Positions 37,150-51,228 of a DNA stretch of 64,000 nucleotides are shown one piece after another (the stretch's first letter is position 1; every line of letters starts with the position of its first letter). The position numbers and the translations under genes were made by a program. The stretch spans positions 2,728,001-2,792,000 of the forward strand of contig VCCP01000003.1 in NCBI GenBank assembly GCA_005765155.1, in the 5' to 3' direction. The notes below the pieces were generated by a model. It saw only the letters and a list, made by a program, of their open reading frames with translations, had not been told where the DNA came from and did no database searches. The stretch is from Zelopaecilomyces penicillatus (taxonomy: Eukaryota > Ascomycota > Sordariomycetes > Hypocreales > Pseudodiploosporaceae).

Positions 37150-38940
37150 CTTTTATTAGTTTTAGAGTGTTTATTTTATTAATTGGAATCTATTGGTTAT
37201 ATTCTAAAGGCTAATCTAGTTATTTAATTAAATAGTATAATTCTCCTTTAATTTTTGATTAGTCTTTGATTTCCTTAATCTTTTATTCCTTTTTATCTTT
37301 TAGTTCTAATATTAATAGGCTATTATTAATATCCCCTGTTTATTATATCTATAATTTTAATAGACTGATATAGAATATATTATAAATCTATAAATATTAC
37401 TTAGGTAATATTAATTAATATACTTATATTTTAATTTTTTATAAGATTTAAAATAAGCTAATAAATCTTAATATTAATTTCCTTTTTATCTTTAGATATA
37501 GATTCTTTATATTTAGTATAATTATATCCCCTTTTTAAAGTATTAAAGGTATATATAGTTTATTATAGTTTCTAGTCTAGGCTTTAATTATTTATTATTA
37601 ATACTTTATTAATATTTCTTATACTTTTATTAGTTTCTTTAATCGGTTTTATACTACTGGTATCTTCTTCTTTATAATATTATCTTTAATATTTAAAAAC
37701 CCTTATTTATAATTAAATAATACTTTATTAAGAGAGTAGCTGATTATTATAAAGATTATAGAATTATAAATAAATTATATTATTTAAAGAAGCTTTGCTT
37801 AAGCTATTTATTCTTCTATTAAGAAGTAATATAGATAATATTCTAGTATTTGATTTATCTATTCTATTTGCTTATTAGTTTAGGGGTAAAATACTATTAA
37901 AAGCCTTCTTTTTATCTAGGATATATAATAAAGTTCTAATCAGAATTTACTAATAAAAATAAGATCTCTATTTAATATAATCCTCTTTAATATCTTATAT
38001 TTTAATTCTATCTTTTAATAGAATAATTCTATAAGGTCTGCTATAATAATAGTTATACTTATTAGAAGAAATAGATAATACTTTATATATTAGTTTATAA
38101 TTATTAGGATTATATTTATATCTCTTTTATTAAATATAATAAGTAGGAGTCTTATAATAAAATCTATAGATACTTCTTCTTAGGATTAGCTTGATTTTAA
38201 TAGGAAATCAAGGTATTTATATAGATAATAATATTATAGTATTACTCCCTAATAAACACTATAACTAATAATATATTTTTTAATCTCTTGGTTTATAAAA
38301 TATTAATAGAATTTATACTATAAAAGCTTAAAAGTTTGGTTTATATTGAAATAGCCTATATAAGGATTATTATAATAAAGTTATAATAACTTATTTTTTA
38401 ATAAAATTTCCTTAGGGATATAGATATAATTTTAGTATTTAATCAGGCCCTATATATCTATAGATTATATAATATCCTTTCTCTTATCTTTCTATTCTAT
38501 TAATATAGCTTTTTGCTTTAATATCTCCTTATCTTTACTTTATATATTCTTAATAAGTACTATTAAAGGGATTAAGGCTTATTTATTAAATATAATCTCT
38601 ATATAAAGGGTTATTCAAGCTATATATATAGATATTTATTATACCTTATTAATAATCTATTTAATCTATTTAATTAATCTAGCTGGATTTAGGAGCTTTT
38701 TGCTTTTATTACCCTGGGTATCTATTAGTATCCTAATAGACTTAATCTGAATCTCTATAGATTTGATTATCCTACTTTATAATATAGGGAGTAGATTACT
38801 ATTCGATAGGGCTTTACTCTTATAGTCTAGCCTTCTTAATAGCCTATCTATAGGGTTGGATTTCCCTGGCTAATACTTAATAATAAAGTTATATAATATT
38901 AGTACTATATACTATCTTGCCTATCTTCCTAATAGCTTAA
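37150..38940 (-). pseudogene. C2 pol: integrase and chromodomain
   Basis: Reading the minus strand from 38440 down: YYNNPYIGYFNINQTFKLL (zinc-binding region, His changed to Tyr by CA-to-TA), VSIDFI and IILIIINQYIKYY (core VDRYTK region), IKRRLLIVFYPQTNKQIEQ (RRLSTAYHPQTDGQTER) and NQILEYYL. The chromodomain follows near 37320-37190: IKEIKDQSKIKGELYYLIK, with -YLIKW- and a Pro two residues on, matching -YLVKW-GYP. C1 fragment 3 (42691-43936) repeats the lower part of this gene in a more mutated form. Confidence 0.86.
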
Positions 38941-41130
38941 TCTAGCTTATAAAGGATTAGAGATTCTAATAATTAATTAGAACCTCTATCTATTTTATTA
39001 CCCTATTAATTATTGCAATTTGCAGTATAAAGTTATAACTAAAGCTAGTAGCGATAGCAGTGAAAGAAAGGCAGCGAATAGTTATCCAGAGTGAAGTCTG
39101 TAGAAAAGAAGAAAGAAGTGATTGAATTGCCGATATAGAAAAGAAGAAGGATATAACTAGGAATCCTTTTATCTTTTATATCTATTTAATTCTAAGATAA
39201 TTTAGAATTATTTTAAGATATTCCAAATAACTATTTGGAATTATTAGATATTCCAAATACTAAAACAGAAAGTAAGCACTAGTCTATCCCTTTATAGGTT
39301 AAGCTATAAGGGCTTTGTAAGCTTAGCTTACTGAGCTGTGTAGGTCTAGCTGCTAGGCTATAACAGGTTAAGCTGCTAGACTATAGCAGGTTAGGCTGCT
39401 ATATATAGAAAAAACCCATTTTATTTTAACATTAATATATCTTTACTAATATTTAAATAAGTGAATAATAGTGAATATTTCCTGATTAGATGTTTTATAA
39501 TTTATCTCTATTTTAGTGAACTTCCTTAACTAGAAGATAATTAAATACTATCTGCTTTTATTATCTTATTATGATATAATTCCTACTATTATAAATTAAG
39601 AGATATCGGTTTTGAAACGGATTTACTGTTATAGATTAAAATATCTAAGTAATAGGGCTTTTTAGAAGGCTTCTTTTAGCTATTTAAATACTAGGTATTT
39701 GGCTATGATTAGCTATACTTTCTCTGGCTTTTTATTATTCTTATTATCCTTTAAAAGTATATTTAGTAGTACTATAATTCTGGAATATTTATAGATAAAT
39801 CTTTTATAAAAATTATAGAAGCCTAGGAATATTTATATTTTCTAATAGATTTCTGATTACTATTATTTTAAAATAGTTATAATATACTAGGGATTTATTA
39901 AGATCCCTTTTTTAGATAAAATAAATCCTAAGAAATCTATCTCTATCTAATAAAAATAATATTTCTTTAGATTTATAAAAAGCTTTATTATTTATAGTCT
40001 TTCTAGGATCTATTTAATATATTCTATATATTCTTCTTTTATTTTAGAAAAGATTAGAATATTATCTAGATAGATAATATATATTATATTAATCAATTCC
40101 CTTAGAGCTTAATAGATATAATATTAAAATATTACTAATATATTAGTTAATCTAAAGGGTATTATTAGATATTTATAATAATTATAATAGATTTAGAATA
40201 CTATCTTCTATTTATCCTCTTCCTTAATCCAGATCTAATAATATATATTCTTTATATTAATTTTTATAAAGAATTCTATATCTATAATTTGATTTAGGAT
40301 CTCTAAAATAAGAGATAATATATAATAATTCTTCTCTATAACCCTATTAAGACCCTAATAATCTATATATAATTATAAGGATCTATTCTTTTTTAAAATA
40401 AATAGAATTAATACCCCTATTAAGCTCTTAGATAAGTGAATTTATCTCTTCTTTAGATTCTTATCTAGATAAGTATAAAGCTCTTCTAATTCCTTTTATA
40501 ATAAGGGATAGATTATATTATATAAAGAGATAGTATCTGGAAATAGATTAATTATATAATCTATAGCTTTTTAGGATAATAATATATCTACTTAATCTAT
40601 TTAGAATATATCTAGATAATCCTATAGTTCCTAAGGCAGTTCCTCTATCTTTTCTATCTGATTTACTTAATCTTTATCTATTAATAATAATAGTTCTAAA
40701 AGATATATAATTAAAAAGATTACTGCTTTATTTTAGTAGGCTTATATAAACTTATAGGTTATAAGATTTTAATATTTTCCTATTCCTAATTAAACTATTA
40801 GTATCTATTATAGGTGCTTAAATAGATCTAGAGGTTTTATAGATAGGTTAGCTCTAATAATACTAAGCTATCTTTTATTCTTAGATCTTAATTAATATTA
40901 AGGTATACTTAAGTAAAACTCTATTTAATTCCTTTGAAATCTATAATAATAAATAGGACTTCCTATATATTATATACTTGGATTCCTAGTTTATTTATTA
41001 TTTAAAGCTTTAATAGATCCTTTATTAATATTTATTATAATTTATTTACTCTAGTAAATGCTTTATTAATAAGATCTAACTTAGTATATATATTTAGATC
41101 TATATATATTTTAACCAATATTCGCCCCTT
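38941..41130 (-). pseudogene. C2 pol: protease, RT, RNase H
   Basis: On the minus strand a protease-like ILVKIYIDLDIYTKLDLIN lies at about 41110-41041. RT spans about 40480-39900, with IKNIYYQIQIKEG, the catalytic box YLDNILIFSKIKEEYIEYIK (box 40072-40061; YLDN for YLDD) and INLKKYYFYQIEIDFLGFI. RNase H follows to about 38960 and is interrupted by solo LTR E2 (39011-39431). The element would have made a standard Pol polyprotein; stops and the lost catalytic Asp make it inactive. Confidence 0.86.
39011..39431 (-). mobile_element. E2: solo LTR of family E, 421 bp
   Basis: The same sequence as E1 over its first 150 bp, almost unchanged, with the same termini (TATTGCAATTTGCAG ... TTTTAACA) and a perfect 5-bp TSD TTAAT (39006-39010, 39432-39436). 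It is 32 bp shorter than E1, mostly from fewer dyad repeats. It lies in the RNase H region of C2, as E1 lies in the RNase H region of A1. Confidence 0.9.
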
Positions 41131-42496
41131 TATTATTATTAATATATAAAAATAGGTTATTATTTTAATAATGATTTCTTTAATTAAAGCTAGGGGGTTT
41201 ACTTTAATTAATTGCTTTTTTTTGTCTTGGTATTACCTTTTATTTTAGTAATATTAATAATTCGATTAGGGTAATCTAGTATAAGGTAATCCTTTTTATT
41301 ATATATATAGTAGATTATAATAATAAGATAATCTATTTAATTACCCTCTTTATCTTCTTAATTATTATTTTAATTATTCTCTTTATAGGGATAGCTATCC
41401 TTATTACTTCTATAGCCTCTTTAACCTTAATAGAAGCCTTTTTAATATAGAATCATTATTAATTATATATTAATCTGATTTGATTGGTTTTTGCTATGGT
41501 TTTGTTTATCTTATAATCCTAAAGAGGATCCCCTTTTAGCCTATTATCTAGGGCCCTATTTCTATTATTTATTCAGCCTTTTTTATAGGTTCTGGTTTCT
41601 TTTCTTTTTCTAGGTTCCTAGGTAGTATTAAAACCTTTCTACTTTCTATACTATCTTATCTTAATTCTTAGAAAGGGCTTCTTTATAAAGATAGATATAT
41701 TTTTATAATTCTAACTTAAGCTTAATAAAATATTATATAATTGATTCCTTTTTAATTATCTTTATAAGATAGGCTTTTAAATTAAATAAATATAAATAGA
41801 ATTTTATAAGGGATTAATAATTATATTATTAGGCTTTTTTAAAAGTATTATAGATTTTAGCTATTTGATTAGTAGAGTCTTTTAAATAAGTTTTACTTTA
41901 TTTTAAAAAGTATTTTTAATTAATTTCTTTAACTTTTCTCTTGGTTTTGGTATAGCTTTATATTTTATTTAGCTAAAAGGATTTATATTTATTCTTTATA
42001 TTTTTAAGGGCTAAAGTAATTTAATATTTCCTTTTTTTTAGATATTTAAGGCTTATTTAAAAGGCTTAAATAAGATTATTAATCTATTCCTTTTTATTAT
42101 TAATACTTTTATAATATTATAATTTAATAATATTAATAATCTTTAGCTTTTTTAGCTAGGAGTTATTTAAATTATTATAGTTTTGATTAGGTTATAATCT
42201 CCTTTCTAATAGGATATCTATAATAGAAATATTAAGATCTTAGACTGCTTAAAGGTAAAGCTAGAGGGTATTGATCTTTTTGATCCTTATGATTTCGACT
42301 AGAAATGCTACTACTTTGTTTTGGGTTCCTATAGGTTATTATAAAGGATCGATTAGGTCCTACTGATTTAGGGTTTTAGATTCTTAATAGGCTATAGGGT
42401 CTGATAGGGCCTTTGATAATAGAGATAATCCCTTAATAATAGGATAAATAAAAGCTATTATTATTTCTAGATAGCTATAAATAGAAGTATAAGAAT
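41131..42496 (-). pseudogene. C2 leader and gag-like region
   Basis: This lies between the 5' LTR and protease on the minus strand. A charged stretch near 41620-41560 (RNLEKEKKPEPIKK) and a more open segment near 42400-42260 (TLNQ-DLIDPL, then NKVVAFLVEIIRIKK) read as protein. I see no certain zinc knuckle. The gag call is by position. Confidence 0.6.
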
Positions 42497-42690
42497 TATA
42501 AAGGGAATTCTAGGTATAGCTAGATAGGATTATATAGCTTTTATTAATTAATTAATAATAAGACTTATATTTAAGTTAAGTTATTTTTTCTTTATACCCT
42601 TTAGATATAAAGGCTATTAAAGCCTGGATAATTAATAGTCTTTTAGGTTATATATTATGATTAGGTACCTAGGTATCTGATCCTATTATA
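42497..42690 (-). repeat. C2 5' LTR
   Basis: 194 bp, TATAAAGGGAATTC to CCTATTATA in plus-strand reading; differences from the split 3' LTR are transitions. It is followed by AGATT (42691-42695), the right TSD. Confidence 0.92.
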
Positions 42691-43936
42691 AGATTAATCT
42701 AGTTATTTAATTAGATAATATAATTCTTCTTTAATTTTTAATTAATCTTTAATTTCCTTAATCTTTTATTTCTTTTTATCTTTTAATTCTAGTATTAATA
42801 AGTTATTATTAATATTCTTTATTTATTATATTTATAGTTCTAATAGATTAATATAGAATATATTATAAATCTATAAATATTACTTAAATAATATTAATTA
42901 ATATATTTATATTTTAATCTTTTATAAGATTTAGAATAAGTTAATAAATCTTAATATTAATTTTCTTTTTATCTTTAAGTATAGATTCTTTATATTTAAT
43001 ATAATTATATCCCTTTTTTAAAATATTAAAGATATATATAATTTATTATAATTTCTTGTCTAAGCTTTAATTATTTATTACTAGTACTTTATTAATATTT
43101 CTTATATTTTTATTAATTTCTTTAATTAGCTTTATATTATTAATATTTCTTTTTCTATAATATTATTCTTAATATTTAAAAAATCTGATTTATAATTAAA
43201 TAATACTTTATTAAAAGAGTAATTAATTATTATAGAGATTATAAAGTTATAAATAAATTATATTATTTAAAGAAGCTTTATTTAAGTTATTTATTCTTTT
43301 ATTAAAAAGTAATATAAATAATATTCTAGTATTTAATTTATTTATTCTATTTATTTATTAGTTTAAGAGTAAAATACTATTAAAAGCCTTTTTTTTATTT
43401 AGGATATATAATAAAGTTTTAATCAGAATTTATTAATAAAGATAAAACCTTTATTTAATATAATCCCTTTTAATACTTTATATTTTAATTTTATCTTTTA
43501 ATAGAATAATTCTATAAGATCTATTATAATAATAGTTATACTTATTAAAAGAAATAAATAGTACTTTATATATTGATTTATAATTATTAGGATTATATTT
43601 ATATCTCTTTTATTAAATATAATAAATAGAAGTTTTATAATAAAGTCTATAAATATTTCTTTTTAGGGTTAATTTAATTTTAATAGGGAATTAAGGTATT
43701 TATATAAATAATAATATTATAGTATTACTCCTTAATAAATACTATAATTAATAATATATTCCTTAACCTTTTAATCTATAAAATATTAATAGAACTTATA
43801 TTATAAAAACTTAAGGGTTTAATTTATATTAAAATAGTCTATATAAGGATTATTATAATAATGTTATAATAATTTATTTCTTAATAAAAATTTTTTAGGG
43901 ATATAAATATAATCTTAATATTTAATCAGGCCTTAT
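42691..43936 (-). mobile_element. C1 fragment 3: integrase and chromodomain remnant
   Basis: This resumes C1 exactly where fragment 2 stopped, duplicating C2 37208-38460 base for base apart from transitions, and is clearly richer in A+T than C2. It carries the lower half of integrase and the chromodomain on the minus strand. It ends at 43936, where A2 starts; the 5' half of C1 must lie outside the window to the right. Confidence 0.88.
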
Positions 43937-44333
43937 TTTAATGGCTGGGTTAAACACACTCCCTTACTAGTTAATTAAGCTATAGCTATATAAGCTGCAT
44001 TTAAAGGGATTAAACTGTATAAATAGATAGGCCATACCTAGGCTATTTAAATAGGTAGATATTATTAAATTTAAGTTTTTTTCCTCTCTTCTATCTAAGA
44101 ATTTTCTAGTATATTTAAAAAAACTAGCTATTAAAAAGCTATCTTCTTTATCTAATCAGTTATAGGATAATTAATTAATCCCTTAAGTTTAATTTATTAT
44201 ATTATTACTTTATAGCTTTTCTTATCTATTTAATCTTTATAGATTATATTAACTATATAATTACCCTAAAATTATCTTATAGTTCTATAGATAATATTAA
44301 TATTATTATATATATTATTTTCCTTTTATTAAA
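43937..44333 (+). repeat. A2 5' LTR
   Basis: 397 bp, TTTAATGGCTGGG to TTTTATTAAA, matching both A1 LTRs with transitions only. Confidence 0.92.
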
Positions 44334-47056
44334 ATTAATAATCAAGATAAAAGGATATCTTATTTACTTTATTATTAAAAGGATTAATTAATACTAGATT
44401 AATAATATAATATATTTAGGGGTATTTTTAAGCTATTATAAGGATTAATCTAAGAAGAATTATTATAAGTACCCTTATAAGACCTTTTAACTAGTATAAT
44501 CAAGAGATATCTCTAAGGATAATAGCCTAGAAATCTAAAAGTAAAAGAATTAAGCTTATTTATTAAAATACCTAAAATCTATAAAATAAAGATATTATAT
44601 ACTATCCTAATTAAATAATAAGGTATTATTAATTTCTTTTTTATTAGAATCTAATATTATAGAATATTAAACTATTAAAAAAAAAATAAAGAAATATTTA
44701 ATCCTAAGATAAGCTTCTATCTAAAATATATATAAAAAATAATTTATATACTAAATATTAGATTAAAAAGATAGAGTACCCTAAATTTATTAATTTTATT
44801 TAATTAAAATATAAGTAAATATAAAAAGAATTATTATAAATAATTAGCTTATATAGCTTTTAATATTAATTACCTGATCAATAATAAGTAGTATTAGCTA
44901 TATATTAATTCTTGGTTTTGCTTTTTTATATTATAGGTTAATATTTTAATAATTTAATTAATCTTAGGAAATATTTTTATCTCTCTTCTCTTTTTATAGG
45001 TCTTATCCTTAGTATTAAAGAAGCTTTTTATTTAAGAGTAATCTTAGTATTTTAAAAATAAGATATTATTTAATTATAATAATATAGGAATTATTATCTT
45101 TAACTTAAATATAATATCTATCCTTAAAGGAAAGGTTTTATACTAATATTAGGATATAATTAATAAAATATTATTATATAAGAATTAAAATAACTTCTTC
45201 TTAAACTGGATATTTAAATACCTTTATAATAAAAAGCCTTTATTATTATTTAATTTTCTTAGTATACTATTAATCTCTAGTTTAAGTAGATACTCTTTAT
45301 ATTAAAGAAGAAGATCTTTAAATAACTCTAATTCTATTATTAGAATTATTATTCCTAAGATTATTATTCTTATTATTCTTATTCTAAGTATTTCTTTATC
45401 TAATATAATATTTATTATAAATTCTAATAGCTCTTCCCTTAATAAATTAAACTTATAATTAATTAATTAATTAAAGGATAATATTATTAAGAGTTTTTAA
45501 TAAAATATTATTAAGATTAATATTACTTTTTTTAATAGTCTTAAGAATATCCTTATTATAAATAAACCTAAAAGATATACTATTAACCTTAAGCTTATTA
45601 AATACTTTAATAGAATTAATATTATTAAATATCATTTAAGCTATAAGCTTAAAATAAAAAATAATAATATAATTAATAAGGAGAAATATAACTATTTTAT
45701 ATATTATATAATTAATATCTATAAAGATATTATTTAAGGATTTATCTATAATCTTTTATAAATAAAAGCTAAAAAAGTATTAAAGAATTATTTCTTTAAA
45801 GAAGATTTATAATAATTAAGATTATATAAAGATTATTTAAAAGTATTTAAATAATAGTACCTAGAATCTATTAAAGATATTCTAGACTAGTTTAATAAAT
45901 ATAGATTTTATACTTCCTAATATAATTCAAATTAAAAGAACTTAAAACTATTATCTTATATATTATATAAGATTATATTAATAAGGCTTCTTATTAAGAT
46001 TATTTAAGCAAATTCTATTAATAATCCTTATAAACTTAAGAAGATATTATATAAATAGCTTTAAGGATACTTTAATAATTAAATAATTATTAGATTAATT
46101 ATTAAATAGTATAAGACTTTTAATAATCTTAGGAACTAAATAAATATAATTATTATTAAAATAATACTTAATTAAGTTACTATAATAAAGAATCTAGTTA
46201 TATAGAACCTTTATTCTAAAAAAAAATTCTTTTTAATTATTATTAAGATTATATCCTTTAAAGCTAAACTAATAAATATAAAGAAATTAATCAAGCTTAT
46301 TAATAATCTTAAGATTAATATAGCTATTAAGGAAGATATTACTTAAATAATTATTAAAATATAAATAAGCATTAATATATATATCAATAAGGATCTATAG
46401 TATAAAGGCTTAATAAATTTTTTATTTAATTAGATAATATTTAATCTTAATAATAATAAGGATTTTAATATCTTCTCTCTTTAAAAGAGATAAGATAAGA
46501 ATAATTATTAATACTATAATTTATTAAGCTATTTTCCCTTTTATTATAGTAAATTAATATATAATATTAAACTTAGGTTCTATATATATAATTTATATAT
46601 TAGGATATTAAATCTAAGATATATTATAAGCCAGAGTATAATTCCTTTTACTATTATATAGCAGTTCCTTAAGATAAAAGGATACTATTAAAAGCTTATA
46701 ATAATTTAGGTTATTAACTTCTCTGATTATATAGTTATACCCTTTATCCTTTTAATTAAAGCTAGAGCCTTTTAATACTTTAAATAAATATTAAATAAAT
46801 ATAAAAATATAATCTTTAGAAAATATATCTCTTATCTAGGCTTTAAATAGTAATTTATAAAGTTATAATACTTAGATATTATATTTAATAAAAATATAAT
46901 CTAAATTTCTTTTATATTATTCTTTTAATATAAAGATATAAAGAATTAAATAATATTAATATATATAATTAATATAAATATTAATAAGAGAAAGAGATAA
47001 AGAGGTAATAATAAAGAGTTAATTAAATCTTTAACTATTATATATTAAAAGCCTAC
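44334..47056 (+). pseudogene. A2 leader and gag-like region, first part
   Basis: Collinear with A1 18753-21460. The gag-sense peptide found open in A1 at 19669-19878 is recognisable near 45260-45470 with several new stops. It is interrupted at 47053-47056 (CTAC) by a solo LTR of the same family. Confidence 0.6.
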
Positions 47057-47452
47057 TTTAATGGCTGGGTTAAACACACCCCCTTGCTAGTTGACTAAGC
47101 CATAGCTGTATAAGCTGCACTTAGGGGGATTGAACTGTATAAGTAGATAGGCCATACCCAGGCTATTTGAATGGGCAGATATCATCGAATTTAAGTTTTT
47201 TTCCCTTCTTCTACCTAAGAATTTTCTAGTATATTCAAAAGACTAGCTATTAAAAAGCTATCTTCTTTATCTGATCAGTTATGGGATGATCAATTAATCC
47301 CTCAAGTTTAATTTATTATATCGCCGCTTTATAGCTTTTCTTGCCTATTCAATCCTTATGGACTACACTGGCTATGCAATTACCCTAAAATCACCCTGTA
47401 GTTCTATGGGTGGTGTTAGTGTTGTTATATGTGTTGTTTTCCCCTTATCAAA
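47057..47452 (+). mobile_element. Solo LTR of family A inside A2
   Basis: 396 bp with a 4-bp TSD CTAC (47053-47056, 47453-47456); A3 (53946-53960) shows the empty site. It is the least mutated A LTR in the window: TTTAATGGCTGGG...CCTTATCAAA, with many CG, CA and TG sites intact (ATCATCGAATT, ATCGCCGCTTT, GGTGGTGTTAG). It best shows the LTR ends: TTTRAT at the left, ATCAAA at the right. Typical product of LTR-LTR recombination. Confidence 0.93.
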
Positions 47453-47456
47453 CTAC

Positions 47457-50400
47457 TTTTAAAGCTATCCTAATATTAAATAGAATAATATCTTCTAATT
47501 TAATAATTATATCTAAGAATATATTATAAATAATAGATTAAAGTATAAGACTTTCTTATTATTAATTAAAACTAAAGAAGATCTTATTTATAAAGATAAT
47601 TATTATATTACTTTATATATTAATTAATCTTAATTTAGAGCTTAGGATAATTATAGGCTAGAATCTATTAGATTAAGTTAAAGATATAATAGAAGTCCTT
47701 TATATCCCTAGGAATAGATTAGATAATCCTATATCTTTAATAAAGCTAAAGAATATAATAAAAGCAATTTAAGTTTATCTATAGATAAGATATAATAAAG
47801 CCTTCTTTAATAAGCTAATTAAATAACTATATATTAATACTATAATTATAATTAAGATATAAGAAGAAGCCTCTCTTAATTATAGCTAGTATTAAATAAT
47901 ATTATTTAATTAAGGTTAAGATAATATAGATCTATTAGGTTTATATTATTTCTATATTCTAAAACCAGTTAAAGATAATCTCTATAATAATATAAGCTTC
48001 TCTTTTAATAAGGTATCTTATAAGATTACTTAAATATATTTAGATAGCTATTAATTATTAAATATATAATAAATACTTAAGATCTAAGTTAGGATTGATT
48101 CTTAAAAAAAGAAAGCAATGAATATACTTATTAATTTAGGCTTTAAAAGTAATATTATCTTAAAATTATTAACTAAGAAATATAAGATTAAATATAATTT
48201 AATCAAGATTAAAACAATATTATTCTTTAAGTAGATTATTTAAATAATTAAAAAGTAAAAGTTTAATTCTATATAAGAATTACTTAGATATTTATTTATT
48301 TATATATAGTATTAGATAGAATTATAATACTCTTTATTTTAGGGATATTATTTATTAGAATAGCTAAGCTATTACTTAATTATTCTTAGAAGAGTAAAGA
48401 CTTATATATATAATATTAAATAAAATAAGTATAAGTAATTATTCCTGCTATAGGTATTATTTATTAGGAATAAAATAAATCTAAATCCTTAAAAAACTAA
48501 ATATTAATTATATTACTAAAGGTATAATTAATAATAAGGAATTAATTAATCTAAAATAGCTTTTTAAGAATAATAAAGAAATATTAATAAAGCTTAACTC
48601 TAATAATAATAAGGTAATTATTAAAAGTATATTAATAGAGTCTATAAAATAGTATATTAAAGCTTTAAAAATAGCTAAGGCTAAATTAGACTTCTTAAAG
48701 AAAAAGAAGAAATCTAAAAGAAAAGAAATATATTAATTATATAATCCCTTTAAGGTATATATCTATATCTTATATAAGAAGAAGGCTAATAAAGTTAACC
48801 CTATTAATAATATTCCTTTAGATAGGTTTATATCTAATAATAACTTATTTTAGAAAAAGAAGAAATAAAAAAAAGTAAAGAAAAGAATTAATCTAGATAT
48901 ACCCTTTATTAAATATATTACCCTAAAATTCTTTAATATACTTAAAAGATCCTGATTCTATAAAGAATACCTTAAGGAAATCCTTTCTTAAACTAAGGAT
49001 ATATTAACCTAATAAAAGACTAATATTTTCTTAGAGGTTCTTTATAATAAAGAATAAGCTTTATCTTAGTAATTTAAAGAAAATAGAATATTTAATCTAT
49101 TAATTATATCTTCTTAAATTATTAAAATAATTCCTTATTTAATCTAATAGATATATTCTATCCTTATTTTATAAGGATTAGAAGTAAAAGCTATAGAATT
49201 ATTAAAGATATACTTTAAAAATCATATATTAAAAGAGTCTTATATCTTCTATAAGAACTAATATTTCTTTATTAAAAAAAAGAATAAAGGGCTTTATTTA
49301 ATTAATACTATTATAAAATATAATACTATTACTCTTAAAGATATATTTATCCCTTTTAATATTAATTCCTTTAATAAAGACTTTTTTATATATACTATAC
49401 TTTTATTATTAGATTTCTTTTCTAGCTATAATTAAGTTCTATTAGATAAAAAGAATAAAGATCTTATTATATTTTCTTTTACTATTAATCTTTTAAGGAT
49501 ATATATACTCCCTTAAAGCATTATAAATTTTATAGCTTAGTTTATAAAAATTATAATTTAAATACTATTTAATCTTATCTTAGATATTTATAAACCCTTT
49601 CTTAATAATATTATTATATATAAGCTATAATCTATTTATAATAATAAAGAGATTCTTTTTAGAGTATAGAAATATATACTTAAGTATTTATAGAATCTTA
49701 ATAAAATCCTTTTTAATATTAAGCTCTCTAGATATATAATATCAGAAGGGAAATCAAGATATTATTAAAATATAATTATTATTATTAGATTCCTTTATAA
49801 AATATCTAAAAAGAAATCAATTAAAAAGAAGATTATTAAGATCCTAGAATAGCTTATTTATTATAATATAATAGATATTAAAGCCTTTCTTAAACTTATT
49901 AATTATTATTAAATTTAAATATATAATTTTATTATTATTACTCTCTCTTTTATTATTTTATTATAAAAGGAAACCTTTTAAGAATAAAAAGAATTATAAT
50001 CAAAGGTAATAGCTAAGCTTAGGGATATAATAATAACTATCCCTATTCTAATATTACTTAATCTCTTTAAGGAGGATAAAGAAATCATATTTATAATAGA
50101 TATCAGCCTTAAAGGATAGAGAATAGTTTTAATATAAATCCTAAATAAGCAATAATATCTAGTTAAGTTTAAAAACAGTTATTAGAATAAGACTGAATAT
50201 AGTTATAATATAATAAAGTAAGAGTATAAGGCTATTCTTTTTATACTTTAAAGGCTTAAAGAATATATCTATAGTATATAATTTACTTTAAAGATAGATA
50301 TATATATCCTTATATACCAGCTTAATAATACTATTTATAATATATTAGATAGTTTTATTATTTACTAGATTAGCTATATTATATTATTTAATTTTACTAT

Positions 50401-50830
50401 TAAATATATTTCTAGGAAAAATAATAGTATAATAGATAGACTTTCTTAAAAAGAATTAGAGTTATCTAATTAAATAAATATTAAAATTAATAGGGATTTA
50501 AAGGATATAATTAATATATATCTTAGGTTAATATAATTAAATATACTAGAATCTAGATATTCTATAGAATTCTAATAGATTATTAGATTCCTATATTTAT
50601 TAAAGAGACTATTTAATCTTAATAAAGTATAATTTAGGATATTATATTAAAAAGCTTAGAGATTCTTTATTAAAAATAAGAAACTTTAACTAAGATTAAT
50701 TTATAAAAGAAACTATCCTATATTAATTATTAATAATTTATCTACCTATAAGAAATTAGTAATAAGCTATTATATAGCCTAAGAGTATAAAAATAAAGTG
50801 ATTATCTTTAAAACTCTCTTTAATAGATAC
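47457..50830 (+). pseudogene. A2 gag end, protease, RT, RNase H
   Basis: Collinear with A1 from 21470 on. The protease motif is at about 48121-48162 and RT starts near 49250 with YFFIKKKNKGLYLINTI. RNase H is uninterrupted here (about 50080-50450), confirming that the E1 insertion is specific to A1. The element ends in the linker before integrase at the A3 border. Confidence 0.8.
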
Positions 50831-51228
50831 TTTAATAGCTGGGTTAAATATACCCCCTTACTAGTTAACTAAGCTATAGCTGTATAAGCTGCACTTAAGG
50901 GGATTGAACTATATAAGTAGATAGGCCATACCCAGGCTATTTAAATAGGCAGATATTATCGAATTTAAGTTTTTTTTTTCTCCCTTCTACCTAAGAATTT
51001 TCTAGTATATTTAAAAGACTAGCTATTAAAAAGCTATCTTCTTTATTTAATCAGTTATAGGATGATCAATTAATCCCTTAAGTTTAATTTATTATATTAT
51101 TACTTTATAGCTTTTCTTATTTATTTAATCCTTATAGACTATACTAGCTATATAATTACCCTAAAATCATCCTATAGTTCTATAGATAGTATTAATATTA
51201 TTATATATATTATTTTCCTCTTATTAAA
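50831..51228 (+). repeat. A3 5' LTR
   Basis: 398 bp, TTTAATAGCTGGG to TTATTAAA, with one extra T in the T-run. Otherwise as in A1. Confidence 0.92.

Larger units (their letters stand above)
14225..42690 (-). mobile_element. C2: chromodomain Ty3/gypsy element, split by B2 and by solo LTR E2
   Basis: LTRs of 194 bp lie at 14225-14251 plus 35536-35702 (3' LTR, split by B2) and at 42497-42690 (5' LTR), with a 5-bp TSD AGATT (14220-14224 and 42691-42695). Removing B2 (21,279 bp plus TSD) and E2 (421 bp plus TSD) leaves about 6,756 bp. Minus-strand order: LTR, gag, protease, RT, RNase H, integrase, chromodomain, 3' region, polypurine tract, LTR. It is inserted into C1, a member of its own family. 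It is less RIP-damaged than C1. Confidence 0.93.
43937..50830 (+). mobile_element. A2: Ty3/gypsy element of family A, split by A3
   Basis: It begins with a 397-bp LTR (43937-44333) preceded by TTAT (43933-43936), the likely 4-bp TSD. It is collinear with A1 up to 50830 after removing solo LTR 47057-47452, and stops in the sequence between RNase H and integrase, where A3 begins. The rest of A2 should follow A3 outside the window. RIP damage is heavier than in A1: nearly all CAA codons are TAA. Confidence 0.9.
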
